NCBI RefSeq assembly: GCF_001975785.1
Contig: NZ_MSFI01000019.1
Location: 124,001-188,000 of the forward strand
Direction: 5' to 3'
Source: Domibacillus epiphyticus
GTDB lineage: Bacteria > Bacillota > Bacilli > Bacillales > Domibacillaceae
DNA: 64,000 nt
Below the pieces are notes generated by a model. It ran no database searches and had not been told where the DNA came from. It worked only from the letters and a program-made list of their open reading frames with translations. Position numbers and translations under genes: made by a program. Every line of letters begins with the position of its first letter. Position 1 is the first letter of the stretch. Shown one piece after another: positions 50,795 to 59,968 of the stretch.

Positions 50795-52924
50795 ATGAAA
50801 AAAAATTGGTTTAAGTTTATCGCAGCTGCTGCAACAGCGGCAATAAGCTTTTTATCGGCAACCGCTTCTGCTTCATCATCGTTTACAGATGTACCTGCTC
50901 AATATGCAGACGCTGTGCAGTACCTAGTGGACCAGCAAATTACCTCTGGCGTTAAAACGGGCACGTTTGGTACGGCAATGCCAATTACACGTCTAGATGC
51001 AGCGATTCAACTTGCAAAAGCACTTGGGCTTCAACCTGAAGATACATATAAAGATGCTGGTTTTATTGATGTTCCAAAACGGGGTCAGTGGGCTGTTAAT
51101 GCGCTTGCTGCAGCAAAAGTAACAGAAGGAAAAAAGGATAACTATTTTGGTGCATATGACTATATTACACGGGGGGAAGCAATCAAATGGCTTGTTTCTG
51201 CGTATGAACTTCCTGTGGATGTAAAGGTAAAAGAGACCGTTTTTACAGATGTAAATGAACGGTGGGCGCCATACGTCGATGCCCTTGTGAAGGCTGGTTT
51301 AACAGACGGGAAAACACACGGCAAATTTGGTGCTGCAGATAGGTTAATCCGCGGGGAGTGGGCACTATTTTTACATCGTGGTACTCATCTTCCGTCAACA
51401 TTTGAACTTTCTGTCATCCACACGAATGATACGCATGCGCACATTGAGAACGTGGCACGTAAAGCGACAGTTGTCAAAGAACTTCGTGAGCAACATCCCT
51501 CTTCTTTATTACTCGATGCAGGGGATGTTTTCTCCGGTACACTTTACTTCAATGAGTATAAAGGACAGGCCGACCTGGAATTCATGAATTTGCTTGGCTA
51601 TGACGCGATGACATTTGGAAATCATGAATTTGATCTCGGTACAGAATCCCTTGCATCGTTTATTAAAAACGCAAAATTTCCGTTTGTTTCGGCGAATATA
51701 AATGCTTCAGCGGATAAAAATTTAACATCGCTAATGAATGAAACCGTCACAGACAAGCCGGCAGAGGGGAAGATCTATAACGGAATCATTAAAGAAGCAG
51801 GAGGAGAAAAAGTTGGTATTTTCGGTTTAACAACGGCGGAAACCAAAACGATTTCGTCACCGGGCGATCAAGTCGTGTTTGAAGATTATGTTGCGGAAGC
51901 AGAAAAAGCCGTCTCCTCATTTCAAGCAGCAGGTGTAAATAAAATTATTGCCCTAACCCATATCGGTTTCCAAGATGGCGGCGGCGACAACGATGTCACG
52001 CTCGCAAAAGAAGTAGAAGGAATTGATGTGATTGTCGGCGGTCACTCCCATGACCAATTAAAGGATCCATACATTGACGAGACGGGTAGAGAAGCAACCG
52101 TTATTGTACAAGCAAACGAGTATAATAAATTCGTCGGTATACTGGAAGTTGTATTTGATGAAACAGGTGCTGTTACCGAATACGCCGGGGAATTAATCGA
52201 GGTAGATGCGAAAAATGAAGACAAGAGCTATGTATATGAAGAAGATGCTTCGGTGAAAAAGATTCTTGCAGAAAAATACACGCCGGCCATTAAAGGCATA
52301 AAAGCACAAGTTGTCGGTTCAACGTCTGTTGCGCTTGATGGTGAGCGTGCCAATGTACGGACGAGAGAAACAAATCTCGGAAACTTGATGACAGATAGCA
52401 TGCTTACAAAGGCAAAGTCAATTGATGCTGACACTGTCATCGCCATGCAGAATGGGGGCGGTATCCGCGCGTCAATCGATCAAGGAGATATTACGATGGA
52501 AGAAGTATTGACCGTAATGCCATTTGGAAATGCTTTGGCGATTATGGATTTAACGGGTGCTGAAATTAAAGCAGCGCTTGAACATAGTGTCAGTATGGCA
52601 CCGGAGGCATCGGGCGGATTCATGCAAGTATCGGGATTGAAATTTACCTATGATTCATCCAAGCCAGCTGGTGACCGTGTAACAGCTGTGGAAGTATATG
52701 AAAATGGCGCGTTTGCTCCGCTGGATCCAGCGAAAACATATGCTGTTGCAACAAATACGTTTACAGCGAAAGGCGGAGACGGGTACACGATGTTTAAAAC
52801 CGCGTATGACTCTGGCCGTGTAAGTGAACCAGGCTTTGCAGACTGGGAAATATTCACTGATTATGTGAAAGCAAATCCGGGTGCTGAACCGAAAGTGGAA
52901 GGACGCATTACAAAACAGCAGTAA
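50795..52924 (+). CDS. SLH-anchored 5'-nucleotidase/metallophosphatase
   Basis: Start at ATG 50795, 7 bases after GGAGGAGG. 709 residues: signal peptide (cleavage near ASAS), three SLH domains (about 30-205), a calcineurin-like metallophosphatase domain (SVIHTNDTHAHIE, LLLDAGDVFSGTLYF, MTFGNHEFDLG, GGHSHDQ) and a 5'-nucleotidase C-terminal domain (MQNGGGIRASI, MPFGNALAIMDLTG, TFTAKGGDGYTMF). It hydrolyses nucleotides or UDP-sugars at the wall for phosphate and nucleoside recovery. Single-gene unit with terminator. Confidence 0.94.
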   Translation: MKKNWFKFIAAAATAAISFLSATASASSSFTDVPAQYADAVQYLVDQQITSGVKTGTFGTAMPITRLDAAIQLAKALGLQPEDTYKDAGFIDVPKRGQWAVNALAAAKVTEGKKDNYFGAYDYITRGEAIKWLVSAYELPVDVKVKETVFTDVNERWAPYVDALVKAGLTDGKTHGKFGAADRLIRGEWALFLHRGTHLPSTFELSVIHTNDTHAHIENVARKATVVKELREQHPSSLLLDAGDVFSGTLYFNEYKGQADLEFMNLLGYDAMTFGNHEFDLGTESLASFIKNAKFPFVSANINASADKNLTSLMNETVTDKPAEGKIYNGIIKEAGGEKVGIFGLTTAETKTISSPGDQVVFEDYVAEAEKAVSSFQAAGVNKIIALTHIGFQDGGGDNDVTLAKEVEGIDVIVGGHSHDQLKDPYIDETGREATVIVQANEYNKFVGILEVVFDETGAVTEYAGELIEVDAKNEDKSYVYEEDASVKKILAEKYTPAIKGIKAQVVGSTSVALDGERANVRTRETNLGNLMTDSMLTKAKSIDADTVIAMQNGGGIRASIDQGDITMEEVLTVMPFGNALAIMDLTGAEIKAALEHSVSMAPEASGGFMQVSGLKFTYDSSKPAGDRVTAVEVYENGAFAPLDPAKTYAVATNTFTAKGGDGYTMFKTAYDSGRVSEPGFADWEIFTDYVKANPGAEPKVEGRITKQQ

Positions 52925-52940
52925 AAGAAACGTAATAGCT

Positions 52941-52980
52941 GTCAGCCTTTTCGTGTGAGGATGAAGAGGCTGACTTTTTT
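52941..52980 (+). terminator. Terminator after the SLH-nucleotidase
   Basis: GTCAGCCT / AGGCTGAC stem, 18-base loop, T6. Confidence 0.8.
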
Positions 52981-53041
52981 ATTTTCGTTAATTCCGGTTC
53001 AGAATCATATGATATATAAAACAAAACCGGGGAGGGAGAAA

Positions 53042-53524
53042 ATGAAACATGTGTTATTGGTTTTGCTTGCTGCGGGTATAATTTATATTTTCTCGTCACA
53101 AACGTATGAGCAGCAATCTATCATTCCTATTCTTCGCATTGTGCTGCCAGGTGAACCGCTAAAAGAGCTCCTGTCTAATTTGGAACTTACATACTGGGGA
53201 CGGGTGATCTCAGTGGAAACGAGAGGATATTATTATTTTCTGGAGTTTCTTATTCGAAAGTTTGCCCACCTTTTCTTGTTTGGTGTACTGGCTGTATCGT
53301 TAACATGCCTGCTCACGACGGCACGGCTCCGTTTTATCACGGCGGCATTCATCGCGCTCATCTTGACAGCTCTTTATGCAGCTTTTGATGAATATCATCA
53401 ATGGCAGACTGGCGGACGGACTCCGCTTATAAACGATGTAATGCTGGATGTAGCTGGTGCTATGATTGCACTTGTCCTATTCACTCCATTTTATTGCAGG
53501 CTGCGGAAACAATGGAGAAGTTAA
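53042..53524 (+). CDS. VanZ-family membrane protein
   Basis: Start at ATG 53042 (GGGGAGGGAG upstream). 160 residues, four hydrophobic helices and the VanZ signature: IRKFAHLFLFGVLA and the D-E-x-H-Q motif (AAFDEYHQWQTGGRTPLINDVMLDVAGA). Role of the family is unclear outside teicoplanin resistance. Its stop codon abuts the end of the minus-strand gene; no terminator lies between them. Confidence 0.88.
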   Translation: MKHVLLVLLAAGIIYIFSSQTYEQQSIIPILRIVLPGEPLKELLSNLELTYWGRVISVETRGYYYFLEFLIRKFAHLFLFGVLAVSLTCLLTTARLRFITAAFIALILTALYAAFDEYHQWQTGGRTPLINDVMLDVAGAMIALVLFTPFYCRLRKQWRS

Positions 53525-54451
53525 TTAAATGACGATGATATAGATTGATTCAAAAGGAATGGTTAGTTTCTTCTTGTTTGGCATACAAAGCAGCAGTGAA
53601 TCTTTCGTAACCTCTTCAACAGTACCCTGGACTACATTGTCTAGAAGTTTGATCTTTACTTTTTTATCTAATAGATCCAAGAAAAAAATAGACAGCGTCA
53701 TTTTGAAGAAGATATGAAGCAGCTCGGGAGAAGAAGCCACTGTTTCCCCAAAGTTAAATGTAAGTGATCTTCTGAGGCAGGGATCAATATCGATCAATTC
53801 TGGTTCGTTAACAGGCTGGACAAAACGGCTGCGAAGTTTAATGGAAGCGACCTTTGAAAATGGAATAATAATTTCCAATTCTCTTTTTCTTAAAAGAACA
53901 AAATCACGTCCAACGATGTGAACACGTCCTGTGAGGGATTTTCTTTTTTGAACTTTCTTCTTTTTAATCACTAGTTTGCTGCTTTTAAGGGGAGTACGCA
54001 CATTCCTAGCCTTCATTCTCTTGTTATATACCAGTTTTCGCCGATTTGATCTTTTCTTTCTTTTTCTTTTCTTTTTTTCTGAACTCCCTGAAGTAGTATA
54101 TGAGTCGTTAAAAAGCGTTTTATCGTTTATTTTTGACTGAGCAGCCTCTTTGTCTTTGTATGTTATGAACACTTCCACCCATTGATTTATTAAACCTTCA
54201 AAAGATTCTGCTCGTCCTTCAGCGGGACGCTCATTTGATAAAGCTAAATTCAGCAGAAGCACATTCGCAGCTTCAATCTTTTCTTCAAGATCTTGAAGCG
54301 CTTCTTCTGGGAGACAAGAAGAAGGAGAGGGGAATTTCTGGGTTTCCAGCTGTTTCGGACAACAATTTTCCGGGGAGCAAAAATCATCAGCTATACCTGG
54401 AGGGACAAACTCTGGACAACAAAAATCAGCGGATTTGCGTTTTTTCTTCAC
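53525..54451 (-). CDS. Cys-rich protein with Sm-like-fold repeats (mnx-locus accessory or coat protein)
   Basis: 308 residues, GTG start 54451. The N-terminus is Cys/Pro-rich (CCPEF, CSPENCCPK). A very basic middle (SEKKKRKRKKRSNRRK) leads to two beta-rich modules: SLTGRVHIVGRDFVLLRKRE...IIPFSKVASIKL and VVQGTVEEVTKDSLLLC...LTIPFESIYII. Between them, LTFNFGETVASSPELLHIFF closely resembles LLSNFGETVSKRDTLIQLFY in the mnxD-like protein at 59969-60733, so the two are paralogs. A near-perfect sigma-K promoter lies upstream. Probably a spore outer-layer protein working with the Mnx complex. Function inferred. Confidence 0.7.
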   Translation of the reverse strand: MKKKRKSADFCCPEFVPPGIADDFCSPENCCPKQLETQKFPSPSSCLPEEALQDLEEKIEAANVLLLNLALSNERPAEGRAESFEGLINQWVEVFITYKDKEAAQSKINDKTLFNDSYTTSGSSEKKKRKRKKRSNRRKLVYNKRMKARNVRTPLKSSKLVIKKKKVQKRKSLTGRVHIVGRDFVLLRKRELEIIIPFSKVASIKLRSRFVQPVNEPELIDIDPCLRRSLTFNFGETVASSPELLHIFFKMTLSIFFLDLLDKKVKIKLLDNVVQGTVEEVTKDSLLLCMPNKKKLTIPFESIYIIVI

Positions 54452-54492
54452 TCTTTATTCCGTCCTTTCTCATTTTAAGCGATACCTATTAG

Positions 54493-54520
54493 TATTTTAT
54501 GTGACAGGCTCGCTGGTGGT
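54493..54520 (-). promoter_or_regulatory. Sigma-K-type promoter for the Cys-rich gene
   Basis: On the minus strand: AC (54520-54519), a 17-base spacer, CATAAAATA (54501-54493), matching the B. subtilis sigma-K pattern AC-N17-CATAnnnTA exactly. The start would be about 35-40 bases before the GTG codon. Indicates late mother-cell expression. Confidence 0.65.
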
Positions 54521-54733
54521 TCTCTAAAGTGAGACTATAAAGCTAAAGGTTTATAACCAAGTTTTTCATGTTGAAAAGGGGCTTTGGCTTATCCACATTA
54601 GTAAAACATACATAAAATGGTAGTAGGCTTATAAGCTGACGGAAAATAAGGAATTTTCTACGTGGTTCGCTGCAGAAGAGTATTTTTATATTAGTCAGAT
54701 ATAGGCAGGATTTAAATAGAAAGGAGGAAGAGA

Positions 54734-55288
54734 ATGAGTATTCATCACCAGTGTCATTGTTTTGGCGATAATTCTCATCACCAAGATCATACGTGTGGAT
54801 GCAAAGGGACTGATGGCATTAAATTTCATCACCATGATCATTCATGCGGATGCAAGGGATTTGAAGGAGTCAAATTTCAGCAGCACAACCCATCATGCGG
54901 GTGTAAAGGTTTTAGGGACAATGATTTCCCGCGAAACGACCACCACTCTTTTCATCTAAACAACCATCATGTTTGTTCGAATCATTTTCATAATAGATTT
55001 AATTCTCATTTTGGGAAACGGTGTTTGTGCGATGACCGTTTCAGTGTCCGGTTAGGTGGATTACGAAACGGGATGGCTTTTCGCCTTCGTCAATTGCTCG
55101 GATGCAACGTTAAAGTGACGTTTGATGAAGGGCAGGCGATCCGGGGGAGAATTGCTTTCGTTGGTACGGAGTTTGTAGAGATTATGGCTCTGGAAAAAAG
55201 AACGAAAGAGAATAATTGTCCGCGCAGAAAAAAATTTTTTATTATTCAATTCGATAAGATAAAAATGGTGGAAATGATAGAGAAATAA
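54734..55288 (+). CDS. His/Cys-rich metal-binding protein with Sm-like C-terminus
   Basis: 184 residues, AAAGGAGG before the ATG. Residues 1-75 are three repeats of about 18 residues (DHTCGCKGTDGIKF, DHSCGCKGFEGVKF, NPSCGCKGFRDNDF) set in His-rich sequence; overall the first 105 residues hold over 20 His and about 9 Cys. The C-terminal 75 residues (CNVKVTFDEGQAIRGRIAFVGTEFVEIM...IIQFDKIKMVEM) form the Sm-like beta module also seen in its mnx-locus neighbours. It lies between the Cys-rich paralog and mnxG and likely binds Cu or Mn. No described family recognised. Confidence 0.75.
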   Translation: MSIHHQCHCFGDNSHHQDHTCGCKGTDGIKFHHHDHSCGCKGFEGVKFQQHNPSCGCKGFRDNDFPRNDHHSFHLNNHHVCSNHFHNRFNSHFGKRCLCDDRFSVRLGGLRNGMAFRLRQLLGCNVKVTFDEGQAIRGRIAFVGTEFVEIMALEKRTKENNCPRRKKFFIIQFDKIKMVEMIEK

Positions 55289-55298
55289 GTGTAACGTC

Positions 55299-55342
55299 AA
55301 AACAAAACGATGTTCAGTCTAGAACATCGCTTTGTTTTTTTT
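55299..55342. terminator. Bidirectional terminator beside mnxG
   Basis: CGATGTTC / GAACATCG core stem extended by A/T tracts (AAACAAAA, TTTGTTTTTTTT); T-runs on both strands serve the His/Cys-rich gene and mnxG. Confidence 0.85.
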
Positions 55343-55361
55343 ATTGGAATAAAATCAAATC

Positions 55362-58300
55362 TTAACGTTCAAGAATCGGTAAATGGGGCATTACTTTATC
55401 GTGTACCCGGAAGATTCCCCACATGCCTTGCTCGATGTCCCAGCGGATGTTGCCGGATCGATACATATAGTCACCTGGAATGTTAAATATTCCACCTGCA
55501 CCACCGATCAAAAGTAAATCTTCCGTCACGCCCGGCACCAAATGACCGACATAAGAGTCAATTCTTGAATCAATGTCTCTAGGATCGAATTTCCAATTGT
55601 GTCCGTGCAGGTGGAAAGTGTGCGATCTTCTTCGTTCTGATGGATTTGTGAGGCGGACAACGACAGGATCACTCGGATAAGCTTCGAAAACTGGTGTTGC
55701 TGGATCGCCGAATACTTTTGAACTAAATAAGTCGCTTAAAACAGGATGTTTCCTGTAGCGGTTAATCAGTCTTTCTGTTCGGTAGTTGAAACCGCGCGAG
55801 CCAAAATCGTACGTATCCACTTCATCGTCCGGATCCGCTTCAGGAATCACACCCGCCAGTGGATCGATAATTAACTGGTCTTGCTTATCCACGAGCCGGA
55901 CCCCATCGTGCATAATTAAGACAAATTCTCTAAAATCACCATTAAACGGGTGTCTTAAAATGACATTTGCACCGGTTTTGACAGGCTTTAATGTTCTTGG
56001 GTCAAGGTAAGTCGTAAACCGCGGCTCTGCAATAAACGCTCCGAAGGTTCCGAACGAACGATGGTTCCTCAAATCGGCCATATCCCACATCGCACACGTT
56101 CCTATATTCTCCTGGACATGCCATCGGTACGTAATTGTTTCTCCAGGTCCGACAGTCTGATCTGGATTAAACCCGACGGTGTCACCGCTTGATGTAGTGA
56201 CATCATAGTCAAGCATGTTAACGTGCAGAGAGATACGCAAGGAAGGCGGATAAACTGCCTGTTCCTTTACCGGCGGATACGGATGAATCCCGTCTGGGAA
56301 CGGAAACAAATCAAATTTCAGCCGGCTGGTCAAGGTTACTTCGACTAAATCACCGGAATTCCCTCTTAACACGAGCGGCTCTGGATTCTTTTTGCCGCAA
56401 AGAATATCTTCCACATCTTCTTCCAGGGCAAAAATAATGCCAAATGGGTCGTGATCACCAAAGGAATTATAAACAATTGGTGTTTGAAACGCGACAACAC
56501 GATACCTCCTGATCGGCGGGTTATGCGCCACTTCAGGCGGCAGTGAGCACTGTGGATCGGCGGGCGCTGGTGGTTTTCCAGTTGCTTTTGGCAGCGGCTT
56601 CGTCCTTGGCGGAGGCAGCGGCCGGTCAGGCAGCGGAATCAAATTATTCACTTCTTGATCAAATGCGCGAATTAATCCCCACGTACCATTCCATACATCC
56701 TCTTCATCGCCAAAAGCCCATAAATAATCTCCCGCTCTCGGAATGTCCATTTCCAGTGTAAACGATTCTGAAATGCCGATATGCTGCTGCGAGCGGAGTT
56801 GCGAATCGTTGCTGGGACGCTCTGCTTTCCATTTCAGCCCATGCACATTAAAACTGTGCGACTCTTCGTGGGCTCCTTGCAGCAGACGGATGCGGATCGG
56901 ATCCCCTTTGTAGGCCCGTAAAATAGGGGTGATCGGATCACCATTGACATAGGAGCTGAAAGAATAAGCGGGATCGCAGTTTTTTCCAAGCCGAAACTGC
57001 AGCGGTTCATTCTTGTAATTGACCGCAAAAATACCCGGATCATCCTGTGAGCCTGGAAATGGAGGGGGCTGGATCGGACAGCCGTCTTTATCAAATAGCA
57101 AAGCAAAATCCTGGACAAACAAGGCAAAATCCCGATAATCAGGAATAATAGGATGGACAACGGTTATTTCTGTACCGTGATCTACCTCTTCACCGGTTTT
57201 CGAATCGTAAAATTCGGAAAAACGGGGCTGGATAACGCAGGAGCCAAAAATGCCATGCTGCTGATGTGAAACCGGAAATAAATGGTCATGAAAGAAAAAA
57301 GCTTTTAATTCCGTGTCGGCAAACCACTCATATCGAATGGTCTCGCCCGGCAAGACGGAACTGTCATAATTCCAGCCCACATTTGCTCCATCAGAAACCA
57401 AAACATCAAATTTGACAAAATGGACGTGAAAGCCTACTTCATAGGTTCGCGTAACAAGCTGAAAAGCGTCTCCGTCGAGCAAATGAGGCATTCGATTTGT
57501 AAAATTCATTCGAATGCATGACCCGGCTGGTGCGTATAAGACAAGCGGTTCGGGCTCCTTTTTTCCAGACAGCACATCATCGAGGTGCTCATCTAAAACA
57601 TAAATTCTTCCTTTCGGATCGTTCCAGCCCTGTTTATTATAAACAAGCGGCAGTTCAATGACGGATACGTTAAATTCCAAAACAACCGGGTTTCCGAGGC
57701 ATGAATCAGCAAATACAGCCCCGGGTCTTGCATTTGGCACTGCAGCATTTTTTTCGAGTTCGGTCATTTCCCTGCCGCCAACAATGCCCAGCGGAGGCCT
57801 TGGCGCTTTGCAGCCAACTTTTCCCGGGATAAAGTTAGGGAAACCTGGTCTTGCTTTCGTTGGTTCCGGTGGACAAGGGCGGTCCGGCAACGGCTGAAGG
57901 GGAGCAATCGGCTTTCCGTTTGGATAACATTGGCTTCCATCTTGAAGCGTATCAAATATGCGGTTCATCCCCCACATTCCGACTTCAAAATGTGGATAGA
58001 GATGGCAATGTACAACGACATCCCCAATGGCCCCATGTAAGCTGCCGAGGCCGTATAAAGGTTGAACAGTATAGTGAGACTGGGGACTGATCGCTTGCGC
58101 GTCAACAATTTCTGAGTTCATGTTAGTTGAATCCCTCAGCCATTGATGAACATGGTAATGAAATACATGTGTTTCTTTTACACCGGCGTGAATCAGGCGG
58201 ATAATGGCCGGATCGTCCCGGTAGCCGCACATGATGGGGGTGGCTGGATCGCCAAACACCCACGAATCATGATGAACTTCTTCGCCATCGCTCTCGGGAG

Positions 58301-59009
58301 CCACTACGCCTTCTTCAATTAATTTAATTCGATTGTGAAGCGGTTCATATCGATAATTAACACCGTGAAAAGACTCTGCTTCTTGATTGGTCAATGGATT
58401 TAGCGGACGGTTGCCGGTTAAGTCGTCCACTTCCATCTCATCGCTAAAAAACCATGCATATTCCCGGAACGAAGGAAGGAAAGGGTTATGAATATCAGCA
58501 AAAACGCCGCTGTTTAACGGTCCACCTGTTACCGGGTCCGTCCACCAGGAACCTCTTTTTTCAACGAGCAATGTACCGAAAAGACCCTGAATGCTGGAAC
58601 CATCTTCCGTACTGGATACATTGCCAAGATCGGTAAAAAAACAAATTCCTTCATGCGTAGCATTTACACGATAAAGAATGGTTTCACCGCATTCCGCTAA
58701 TGAACTTGGATTAAAGCCTGCATTCGTCCCATCTGACGTTAATACGTTATAATCAAGATCCTGAAAATGCATCCCTGTCGCAAACGGCAGCTGATTTTCA
58801 AACAGGATTTCGACAGTATCACCTTCATTTGCCCTGATAGTGAGGGGCTGCACGAGTTCCACTTGAGTAAACGGATTTTTACGGACAAGCTCTTTCACTT
58901 TTGATTCGTTTTCTTTTAGGACATACATCATTCCATCCGGATTGTGGTCGCCAAAATTGTTGACAACAATCCGGATCGGAATGGCCACAACGTGAAAACG
59001 CCGTATCAT
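55362..59009 (-). CDS. mnxG: Manganese-oxidising multicopper oxidase MnxG
   Basis: Start at ATG 59009 (GGAGGG 6 bases upstream). 1215 residues, the size of MnxG from Mn-oxidising Bacillus spores and much larger than laccases. Six cupredoxin-like domains in three repeated pairs can be seen (RRFHVVAIPI at 4, EFNVSVIELPLVYN about 446, RRYRVVAFQTPIVYN about 840). Copper motifs: HVFHYHVHQW (about 281-290) and VVHCHLYPHFEVGM (about 333-345, type 1 Cys with axial Met), plus FHVHF, FFHDHLF, SFNVHG and HTFHLHGH. It oxidises Mn(II) to Mn(IV) oxide on the spore surface. mnxE and mnxF lie immediately upstream. Confidence 0.95.
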   Translation of the reverse strand: MIRRFHVVAIPIRIVVNNFGDHNPDGMMYVLKENESKVKELVRKNPFTQVELVQPLTIRANEGDTVEILFENQLPFATGMHFQDLDYNVLTSDGTNAGFNPSSLAECGETILYRVNATHEGICFFTDLGNVSSTEDGSSIQGLFGTLLVEKRGSWWTDPVTGGPLNSGVFADIHNPFLPSFREYAWFFSDEMEVDDLTGNRPLNPLTNQEAESFHGVNYRYEPLHNRIKLIEEGVVAPESDGEEVHHDSWVFGDPATPIMCGYRDDPAIIRLIHAGVKETHVFHYHVHQWLRDSTNMNSEIVDAQAISPQSHYTVQPLYGLGSLHGAIGDVVVHCHLYPHFEVGMWGMNRIFDTLQDGSQCYPNGKPIAPLQPLPDRPCPPEPTKARPGFPNFIPGKVGCKAPRPPLGIVGGREMTELEKNAAVPNARPGAVFADSCLGNPVVLEFNVSVIELPLVYNKQGWNDPKGRIYVLDEHLDDVLSGKKEPEPLVLYAPAGSCIRMNFTNRMPHLLDGDAFQLVTRTYEVGFHVHFVKFDVLVSDGANVGWNYDSSVLPGETIRYEWFADTELKAFFFHDHLFPVSHQQHGIFGSCVIQPRFSEFYDSKTGEEVDHGTEITVVHPIIPDYRDFALFVQDFALLFDKDGCPIQPPPFPGSQDDPGIFAVNYKNEPLQFRLGKNCDPAYSFSSYVNGDPITPILRAYKGDPIRIRLLQGAHEESHSFNVHGLKWKAERPSNDSQLRSQQHIGISESFTLEMDIPRAGDYLWAFGDEEDVWNGTWGLIRAFDQEVNNLIPLPDRPLPPPRTKPLPKATGKPPAPADPQCSLPPEVAHNPPIRRYRVVAFQTPIVYNSFGDHDPFGIIFALEEDVEDILCGKKNPEPLVLRGNSGDLVEVTLTSRLKFDLFPFPDGIHPYPPVKEQAVYPPSLRISLHVNMLDYDVTTSSGDTVGFNPDQTVGPGETITYRWHVQENIGTCAMWDMADLRNHRSFGTFGAFIAEPRFTTYLDPRTLKPVKTGANVILRHPFNGDFREFVLIMHDGVRLVDKQDQLIIDPLAGVIPEADPDDEVDTYDFGSRGFNYRTERLINRYRKHPVLSDLFSSKVFGDPATPVFEAYPSDPVVVRLTNPSERRRSHTFHLHGHNWKFDPRDIDSRIDSYVGHLVPGVTEDLLLIGGAGGIFNIPGDYMYRSGNIRWDIEQGMWGIFRVHDKVMPHLPILER

Positions 59010-59024
59010 CACATTCCCTCCTTG

Positions 59025-59321
59025 TTACGCTATATCATTTAACTCGGGAATACATGGTTCACCGGGAAACTCTATATAAAACACTTCGATGTTATGAACG
59101 TGGATCAGCCACGTTCGGTTTTCTAATTGAGCAAAATGCGTTGTTTGGACCATTAGCTCTATGTGATCTTCAATGAGCGATAGTATTTCACCAATAAAAA
59201 GAAATGGATAAGATGGGGTCAGGATAAGTGCTTTATATCCGATCCCTGCCCGAAAATAATCTTCGAGTGCCTGGTCATGAATAGTGTTATAGGAATCCGA
59301 ATTGCTAAATTTATGGATCAT
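59025..59321 (-). CDS. mnxF: MnxF-like small subunit of the Mn oxidase complex
   Basis: 98 residues, AAAGGAAG before the ATG; 15 bp separate it from mnxG. Predicted mostly beta: ALILTPSYPFLFIGEILSLIEDH, IELMVQTT, RTWLIHVHNIEVFYIEFPGEP. Several His sit near Tyr/Phe. Position and length match MnxF, which with MnxE forms a small-subunit ring bound to MnxG and carries its own copper. Identification depends on gene order and length as much as on sequence. Confidence 0.8.
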   Translation of the reverse strand: MIHKFSNSDSYNTIHDQALEDYFRAGIGYKALILTPSYPFLFIGEILSLIEDHIELMVQTTHFAQLENRTWLIHVHNIEVFYIEFPGEPCIPELNDIA

Positions 59322-59348
59322 CCTTTAACTTCCTTTCTTACGGGGTTT

Positions 59349-59942
59349 TTAAGTGAGCGGAAATCTAGTATTGCAATCGAAACATGGTGTTAACTGAGCA
59401 ATTTTTTCTAATGGGATGGATAGTGGTGTTGGGAATTGAAAAAAAGGAGCATTCAAAATTTTAATCGTAACTGGATAGATCGTCAGATGGCCAGCGTCCA
59501 CCTCGATAATGGGTCCGCAAAAAATGGGTCTAAAAGTCTGCCCTAACAAATTTAATTGTGCCGCTTCGGTTATAACTAATACATTTTCTCCCATAAGCCT
59601 GTTTAATTCCCTAACTAAATCATCAACCTCGTCCTCGTCCTCGTCCTCCTCGTCCTCGTCATTCTCGTCATCCTCGTCCTCGTCGTCCTCGTCATTGTCC
59701 CCAACGTCATCGCCTCTGTCGTCGGTGTCATCAATGCCCGCGTCATCCCCGTCATTCGGTTTCTCAGTTTCTTCATCTTCATTTTGTTTTTCTGTTTCAT
59801 GTGGTTTAATGTTTTTTTCTAGTGTTTCGTTTTCATCTAATATCTCGTCGATTTCGTGTTTTTCGTCGCCATCTAGTTTGTTGTCATCTACTGGTTTCTC
59901 GTTCTCTTTTGCTTTCTTGTCTTGTTTCTGTTTTTTCATCAT
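59349..59942 (-). CDS. mnxE: MnxE-like subunit with long acidic N-terminal extension
   Basis: Start taken as ATG 59942 (AAAAGGAG just upstream; ATG 59939 equally possible, and an ATG at 59972 lacks a site). About 197 residues. The first 110 are highly charged, with a tract of almost pure Asp/Glu (DEDDEDEDDENDEDEEDEDE) encoded by GAC/GAG repeats. The last 88 (LVRELNRLMGENVLVITEAAQ, FCGPIIEVDAGHLTIYPVTI, FPTPLSIPLEKIAQLTPC) are the compact beta module expected of MnxE. Known MnxE is about 110 residues, so the acidic arm is an addition and may collect Mn(II). Confidence 0.78.
   Translation of the reverse strand: MMKKQKQDKKAKENEKPVDDNKLDGDEKHEIDEILDENETLEKNIKPHETEKQNEDEETEKPNDGDDAGIDDTDDRGDDVGDNDEDDEDEDDENDEDEEDEDEDEVDDLVRELNRLMGENVLVITEAAQLNLLGQTFRPIFCGPIIEVDAGHLTIYPVTIKILNAPFFQFPTPLSIPLEKIAQLTPCFDCNTRFPLT
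59621..59760. repeat. Trinucleotide-type low-complexity tract inside mnxE
   Basis: Runs of GTC/CTC (plus strand) that encode alternating Asp/Glu on the minus strand. Such tracts change length by slippage. Confidence 0.85.
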
Positions 59943-59968
59943 CTCTCTCCTTTTCTGCAGAAGTGATT

